Shown here: one piece after another, positions 60,424 through 64,000 of the stretch
Numbering within the stretch: position 1 is the first letter of the stretch
Layout: the number at the start of each line of letters is the position of its first letter
Assembly (NCBI GenBank): GCA_026706075.1
Contig: JAPOZM010000016.1
Location: 1-64,000, forward strand
Direction: 5' to 3'
Length of the DNA: 64,000 nucleotides
Source: Gemmatimonadaceae bacterium
Lineage (GTDB): Bacteria; Latescibacterota; UBA2968; UBA8231
Program-made: the position numbers and the translations under genes
Notes under the pieces: model-generated
The model's database searches: none
Seen by the model: only the letters and a program-made list of their open reading frames with translations
What the model was told of the DNA's origin: nothing

Positions 60424-61026
60424 TTGGCCGGGCCCGCCCTGACCGTCCCGCGCATCGCGCAGGCCCTCGCCGGGCGCGAGCCCGTGCTCCGCCCCGGGGC
60501 CGGTGACCGCGCCGCGGTGGCCCTTCTGCTGCACGAGCCCGCCGACGAGGCGGCACCCCGGCTGCTGGTGATCGAGCGCGCCCGGCGGGAGGGGGATCCG
60601 TGGTCGGGCGACCTCGCCTTCCCCGGGGGCCGCGTGGAGCCCGGCGACGCCGACGAGCGCGCCGCCGCCGAGCGCGAGACCGCCGAGGAGACCGCCGTCG
60701 ATCTGGCCGCCGCCCGCTTCCTCGGCCGCCTCGACGACCTCTCCGCCACCCTGCTGCCCATGACCGTGGCCGCCTTCGTGTACTTCGTCGAATCCGTGGC
60801 CGTCCCCGCCCTGTCCCTCTCGGACGAGGTCACCCAGGCCTTCTGGGTCCCCCTGCCCGACTTCTTCGACCGCCGCCGGCGCCGCGAGCACCGGCTGCGG
60901 CGGGGGACTACCGAGCACCGCTTCCCCGCCCTCGACCTGCTCGGCCCCGGCCGTCCGCTCCTGTGGGGTCTCACCTACCGGTTCACCCTCTCCCTGGGCG
61001 AGCTGGTGGCCGAGGACCTGGGGTGA
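60424..61026 (+). CDS. NUDIX hydrolase, CoA pyrophosphatase-like
   Basis: A 200-residue NUDIX protein. The Nudix box reads FPGGRVEPGDADERAAAERETAEET, the GGRxExxD variant that marks CoA/acyl-CoA diphosphatases (NudL/YeaB). The usual Gly after EE is Thr-Ala here. It would hydrolyse CoA or a related nucleotide diphosphate. It begins with TTG 3 nt after the permease stop and ends overlapping the SfsA-fusion start (GTGA). It is independent of the ABC exporter in function, but probably co-transcribed. Confidence 0.87.
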   Translation: MAGPALTVPRIAQALAGREPVLRPGAGDRAAVALLLHEPADEAAPRLLVIERARREGDPWSGDLAFPGGRVEPGDADERAAAERETAEETAVDLAAARFLGRLDDLSATLLPMTVAAFVYFVESVAVPALSLSDEVTQAFWVPLPDFFDRRRRREHRLRRGTTEHRFPALDLLGPGRPLLWGLTYRFTLSLGELVAEDLG

Positions 61027-62171
61027 CCTCCGGCCCCTTCGTGGACGGGCCCCTGGTCCGGGCCGCCTTCGTCGACCGCCCAAACCGCTTCCTCGTGCGC
61101 TGCCGCCTGGCCGGCGGGAGGCGCCTCCGGGCCTTCCTGCCCAACCCCGGGCGCATGGACGAGCTGCTCTTCCCCGGGGTCGAGCTGACCCTGGTGCCGG
61201 CGCCGGCCGGCGGGCCCCGCCGCACGAGGTGGACGTGCGTCGCCGTTGAGCGCGACGGCGAGACCCTCTTCCTCCACACCCACCGCACCAACGCCGTGGC
61301 CCGCCACCTGCTGGAGAGCGGCCTCGTCCCCGGGCTGCGCGGCTGGGGCATCGCCGGCTCGGAGGTGACCTACGGGCGCAGCCGCTTCGACTTTGTCCTG
61401 CAGCGTGGGAGCCGCCGGCTGTGGCTGGAGGTCAAGTCCTGCACCCTTTTCGGCAATGGCGGGGCCATGTTCCCCGACGCGGTCACCGAGCGCGGCCGGC
61501 GCCACCTGCTGGAGCTGGCGGAGATGCCGCGCCGGCGCGGGGAGCGGCCGGCGGTGATGTTCGTGGTGCACACGCCCTCGGCGCGCTGGTTCCTGCCCGA
61601 CTACAACACCGACCTGGCCTTCAGCCGGACCCTGCTGGAGGTACGCCGGCGGGTGAGGATCCTGCCCGTGGCCGTCGGCTGGAACCGAGACCTCACCCTG
61701 CGCGAGGAGACCCGCCTCCTCGACGTCCCCTGGGGCCACCTGCGGCGCGAAGCCGAGGACCGCGGCGCCTACCTGCTGCTGCTGCGGCTGGCGCGGCGGC
61801 GCCGGCTGCGGATCGGCGGCCTGGGGGAGATCACCTTCGCGGCGGGGTGGCACGTCTACGTGGGCTCGGCCATGACCAACCTGACGGCGCGCCTGGAGCG
61901 CCACCGGCGGAAGAGGAAGCGGTTCCACTGGCACGTGGACTACCTGCGCGACGCCGCCGCCGAGGTCGTGCCCCTGCCGGTGCGGTCCTCGCGCCGGCTG
62001 GAGTGCGAGCTGGCGGCCGGCGTGGGCGCCCTCTTCCCCGAGGCCGCGGCCGGCTTCGGGTGCTCCGACTGCGGCTGCGGCAGCCACCTCTTCGCCGCCG
62101 GCGGCGACCCCCTCGACCGGCGCGACTTCCACGAGCTGCTGCAGCGCCACCGGATGTCCGCGCCCGGGTGA
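61023..62171 (+). CDS. sfsA: SfsA nuclease fused to DUF123 (GIY-YIG-like) domain
   Basis: A 382-residue fusion. Residues of about 1-235 match SfsA: GRMDELLFPGVELTL, THRTNAVARHLLE, SRFDFVLQRG and WLEVKSCTLF with PD-(D/E)xK-like nuclease residues, then FVVHTPSARWFLPDY. Residues of about 240-382 match DUF123: GWHVYVGSAMTNLTARLERHRR, HWHVDYLR and GCSDCGCGSHLF. SfsA binds DNA and is annotated as a DNA/RNA nuclease, and DUF123 is a predicted GIY-YIG-type nuclease, so both halves suggest nucleic acid processing. The GTG overlaps the upstream stop. Confidence 0.88.
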   Translation: MTSGPFVDGPLVRAAFVDRPNRFLVRCRLAGGRRLRAFLPNPGRMDELLFPGVELTLVPAPAGGPRRTRWTCVAVERDGETLFLHTHRTNAVARHLLESGLVPGLRGWGIAGSEVTYGRSRFDFVLQRGSRRLWLEVKSCTLFGNGGAMFPDAVTERGRRHLLELAEMPRRRGERPAVMFVVHTPSARWFLPDYNTDLAFSRTLLEVRRRVRILPVAVGWNRDLTLREETRLLDVPWGHLRREAEDRGAYLLLLRLARRRRLRIGGLGEITFAAGWHVYVGSAMTNLTARLERHRRKRKRFHWHVDYLRDAAAEVVPLPVRSSRRLECELAAGVGALFPEAAAGFGCSDCGCGSHLFAAGGDPLDRRDFHELLQRHRMSAPG

Positions 62172-62214
62172 GGCCGCTCCCGGCGCCGGGCTGGCCCACG
62201 GGGGCGGCCTTCCG

Positions 62215-62220
62215 TAGTCT
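62215..62220 (+). promoter_or_regulatory. Possible -10 box for a leaderless SDR transcript
   Basis: TAGTCT lies exactly 7 nt before the GTG of the SDR gene, the same spacing as TATACT before lepB. There is no convincing -35 box and no Shine-Dalgarno sequence. Confidence 0.3.
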
Positions 62221-62227
62221 ACCCGCC

Positions 62228-62986
62228 GTGATCGACCTGTCCGGAAAGGTGGCCCTCGTCACCGGAGCCTCGCGGGGCATCGGCCGGGGCTGCGCCGTGG
62301 AGATGGCCCGCTGCGGGGCCGACGTGGCCGTCAACTACCGCTCCCACCCGGACGAGGCCGAGGAGGTGGCCGCCGAGGTCCGCTCCCTCGGCGGCCGGGC
62401 CGAGACCTACGGGGCCGACGTCTCCGACCGTGATGCGGTGGACGCCATGATCGCCGGCGCGGTCTCCGCCCTGGGCGGCCTCGACATCGTCGTGGCCAAC
62501 GCCTACTACTCGAAGCGCCAGCCCTTCCTCGAGCTCGACGTGGAAGAGGCCCGCCGGACCCTGGACGTCACCCTCTGGGGCGCCTTCCACGCGGCCCAGG
62601 CCGGGGCCCGGCAGATGGTCGCCGAGGGCCACGGCGGCCACATCCTCTTCATCAGCTCCGTCCTCGGCTTCATCCCCTTCCCCACCTCGGCGCCCTACAA
62701 CACCGCCAAGGCCGGCGTCAACCACCTGGCCTCCACCATCGCCGGCGAGCTGGCCGGGCACCGGATCCGCGTCAACGTCATCGAGCCGGGCTGGACCGAC
62801 ACCCCCGGGGAACGCCAGTTCACGACGGAGGAGGAGCTGCGGGCCGGAGGCGAGGCCCTGCCGCTGAAGCGCCTGGGCCGGCCCGACGAGATCGGCAAGG
62901 CCGCCGCCTTCCTCTCCTCCGACGCCGCCGACTACGTCACCGGCGCCACCCTGCGCGTCGACGGCGGCTTCTGGCTGCCGCGCTGA
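62228..62986 (+). CDS. Short-chain dehydrogenase/reductase
   Basis: A 252-residue classical SDR. The cofactor motif is TGASRGIG, with NYRSHPDEA after strand 2 (Arg suggests NADP). VANAYYS takes the place of NNAG. The catalytic Ser is in FISSVLG and the Tyr/Lys pair in SAPYNTAK. The C-terminus has ADYVTGATLRVDGGFW. It resembles glucose/3-oxoacyl reductase-type members. It is 5 nt upstream of a sugar-acid-type IlvD/Edd dehydratase gene, so oxidation of an aldose or sugar acid is a plausible role. Confidence 0.88.
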   Translation: MIDLSGKVALVTGASRGIGRGCAVEMARCGADVAVNYRSHPDEAEEVAAEVRSLGGRAETYGADVSDRDAVDAMIAGAVSALGGLDIVVANAYYSKRQPFLELDVEEARRTLDVTLWGAFHAAQAGARQMVAEGHGGHILFISSVLGFIPFPTSAPYNTAKAGVNHLASTIAGELAGHRIRVNVIEPGWTDTPGERQFTTEEELRAGGEALPLKRLGRPDEIGKAAAFLSSDAADYVTGATLRVDGGFWLPR

Positions 62987-62991
62987 GACCG

Positions 62992-64000
62992 GTGACCGCC
63001 ACCCGGGGCCGACTGCGCAGCGCCGACTGGTTCGACGCCGAGCCCAAGACCTCCTTCATCCACCGCAGCTGGATGCGGATCGAGGGCGTGCCCGACCACG
63101 CCTTCGACGGCCGGCCCGTCATCGGCATCTGCAACACCTGGTCGGAGCTGACCCCGTGCAACGCCCACTTCCGCGACCTGGCGGAGATGGTCAAGCGCGG
63201 CGTCCTCGAGGCCGGCGGCGTCCCCCTGGAGTTCCCGGTCATGTCCCTGGGGGAGGCGATCATGCGGCCCACGACGATGCTCTTCCGCAACCTCGTCTCC
63301 ATGGACGTGGAGGAGTCGATCCGGGCCAACCCCCTCGACGGCGTGGTGCTGCTGGCCGGCTGCGACAAGACCACCCCCTCGACCCTGATGGGCGCCGTCA
63401 GCTGCGACCTGCCGACGCTGGTCGTCTCCGGCGGGCCGATGCTCAACGGCAAGTTCCGGGGCCGCGACATCGGCTCCGGGACCGACGTGTGGCGGTTCTC
63501 CGAGGAGCTGCGGGCCGGGCGCATGACCGAGCACGAGTTCGCCGAGGCCGAGGCCTGCATGTCGCGCTCCGCCGGCCACTGCATGACCATGGGCACCGCC
63601 TCCACCATGGCCTGCATGGTCGAGGCCCTGGGCCTGACCCTGCCCGGCGGCGCCGCGATCCCGGCGGCGGACTCGCGCCGCAAGTCCCTGGCCCACCTCG
63701 CCGGCAACCGCATCGTGGAGCTGGTGAGGGAGGACCTGCGCCCCTCGCGGATCCTCGGCCGCCCCGCCTTCGAGAACGCGATCCGGGTCAACGCCGCCAT
63801 CGGCGGCTCCACCAACTTCGTCGTGCACCTGCTGGCCCTGGCCGGCCGCGCCGGCGTCGAGCTGTCCCTGGACGACTTCGACCGGCTCGGCAGCCGCCTG
63901 CCCCTGCTCGTCGACCTGATGCCCTCGGGCCGCTTTTTGATGGAGGACTTCTACTACGCCGGCGGCCTGCCCGTGGTCATCCGCGAGCTGGAGCACCTGC
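62992..64000 (+). CDS. IlvD/Edd-family dehydratase (partial, runs off the window)
   Basis: At least 336 residues, open to the window end. It is an Fe-S dehydratase with cluster-type cysteines at Cys56 (ELTPCN), Cys124 (LAGCDKTTPS) and Cys197 (RSAGHCMTMGTAS). The Mg/carbamylated-Lys region and NAAIGGSTNFVVHLLALA follow. The N-terminus (SWMRIEGVPDHAFDGRPVIGICNTW) resembles the pentonate (L-arabinonate/D-xylonate) dehydratase subgroup more than biosynthetic IlvD. With the adjacent SDR it would fit non-phosphorylative sugar catabolism. The GTG lies 5 nt after the SDR stop. The 3' end is missing. Confidence 0.88.
   Translation, partial: MTATRGRLRSADWFDAEPKTSFIHRSWMRIEGVPDHAFDGRPVIGICNTWSELTPCNAHFRDLAEMVKRGVLEAGGVPLEFPVMSLGEAIMRPTTMLFRNLVSMDVEESIRANPLDGVVLLAGCDKTTPSTLMGAVSCDLPTLVVSGGPMLNGKFRGRDIGSGTDVWRFSEELRAGRMTEHEFAEAEACMSRSAGHCMTMGTASTMACMVEALGLTLPGGAAIPAADSRRKSLAHLAGNRIVELVREDLRPSRILGRPAFENAIRVNAAIGGSTNFVVHLLALAGRAGVELSLDDFDRLGSRLPLLVDLMPSGRFLMEDFYYAGGLPVVIRELEHL

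Noticed and set aside
62992-64000. Calling the terminal gene ilvD of branched-chain amino acid synthesis
   Set aside because: The N-terminus and adjacent SDR fit a sugar-acid dehydratase better, and no other ilv gene is present. The family assignment alone was kept.

Overview
The window is GC-rich (about 70% by eye) and gene-dense, with no non-coding gap longer than about 180 bases. GTG and TTG starts are common, and adjacent genes often share GTGA or ATGA start/stop overlaps. I found no tRNA, rRNA, CRISPR array, insertion sequence or integrase. An M6 protease ends in a FlgD-like C-terminal domain with the PNPFN signature, and a Pup-like modifier of the Gram-negative UBact type is present. 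With the many PQQ-type propellers, creatininase, PhyH and Gfo/Idh genes, this points to an uncultured FCB-superphylum lineage (Latescibacterota, Krumholzibacteriota or Eisenbacteria type). That placement is inference only.

Layout. Positions 1-4.4 kb hold a cyclic-nucleotide-domain protein with a likely frameshift, a VOC protein, an S9 peptidase and gatB. A long minus-strand run (19.1 down to 4.4 kb) reads: a LamG/propeller protein, an enolase-superfamily enzyme, a transglutaminase-like protein, lepB, then a complete bacterial proteasome locus (mpa/arc, dop, the Pup homologue UBact, prcB, prcA, pafA) and a secreted M6 metalloprotease coupled to pafA. The proteasome order matches Actinobacteria although the other genes do not look actinobacterial. 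lepB has a near-consensus promoter placed for a leaderless transcript. The mpa frame stays open and plausible for 66 codons upstream of its first ATG.

Positions 19.3-24.8 kb look catabolic: creatininase-family hydrolase, sugar isomerase-like TIM barrel, tandem PhyH protein, Gfo/Idh oxidoreductase and Ldh_2 dehydrogenase. Positions 24.8-30.7 kb hold a NAGPA-domain protein and a dnaE2-imuB mutasome pair without imuA, whose promoter carries a perfect CTGCAC-N15-GTGCAG inverted repeat over the -10 box. A lactonase and a small RRM protein follow.

Positions 32.4-51 kb contain six PQQ-like beta-propeller proteins. Among them is a tightly packed plus-strand run: LuxE/PaaK-like ligase, LuxC-like aldehyde dehydrogenase, Fe-alcohol dehydrogenase, HemW-like radical SAM, a second PaaK-like ligase and a flavin oxidoreductase with the WxWxIP halogenase motif. 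This resembles an uncharacterised carboxylic-acid-reducing or natural-product pathway. A lower-GC patch (47.7-51.5 kb) carries a His/Gly-rich lipoprotein, a TlpA-like protein and toxin-antitoxin-like small genes. The rest (51.5-64 kb) holds a HAD phosphatase, a DUF3311/sodium-solute symporter pair, a GT4 glycosyltransferase, a half-size EamA protein, a thioesterase, an ABC exporter, a NUDIX hydrolase, an SfsA-DUF123 fusion, an SDR and the start of an IlvD/Edd dehydratase. Two intergenic copies of an 83-bp element (69/83 identical by hand alignment) lie before the aldehyde dehydrogenase and the ABC genes.
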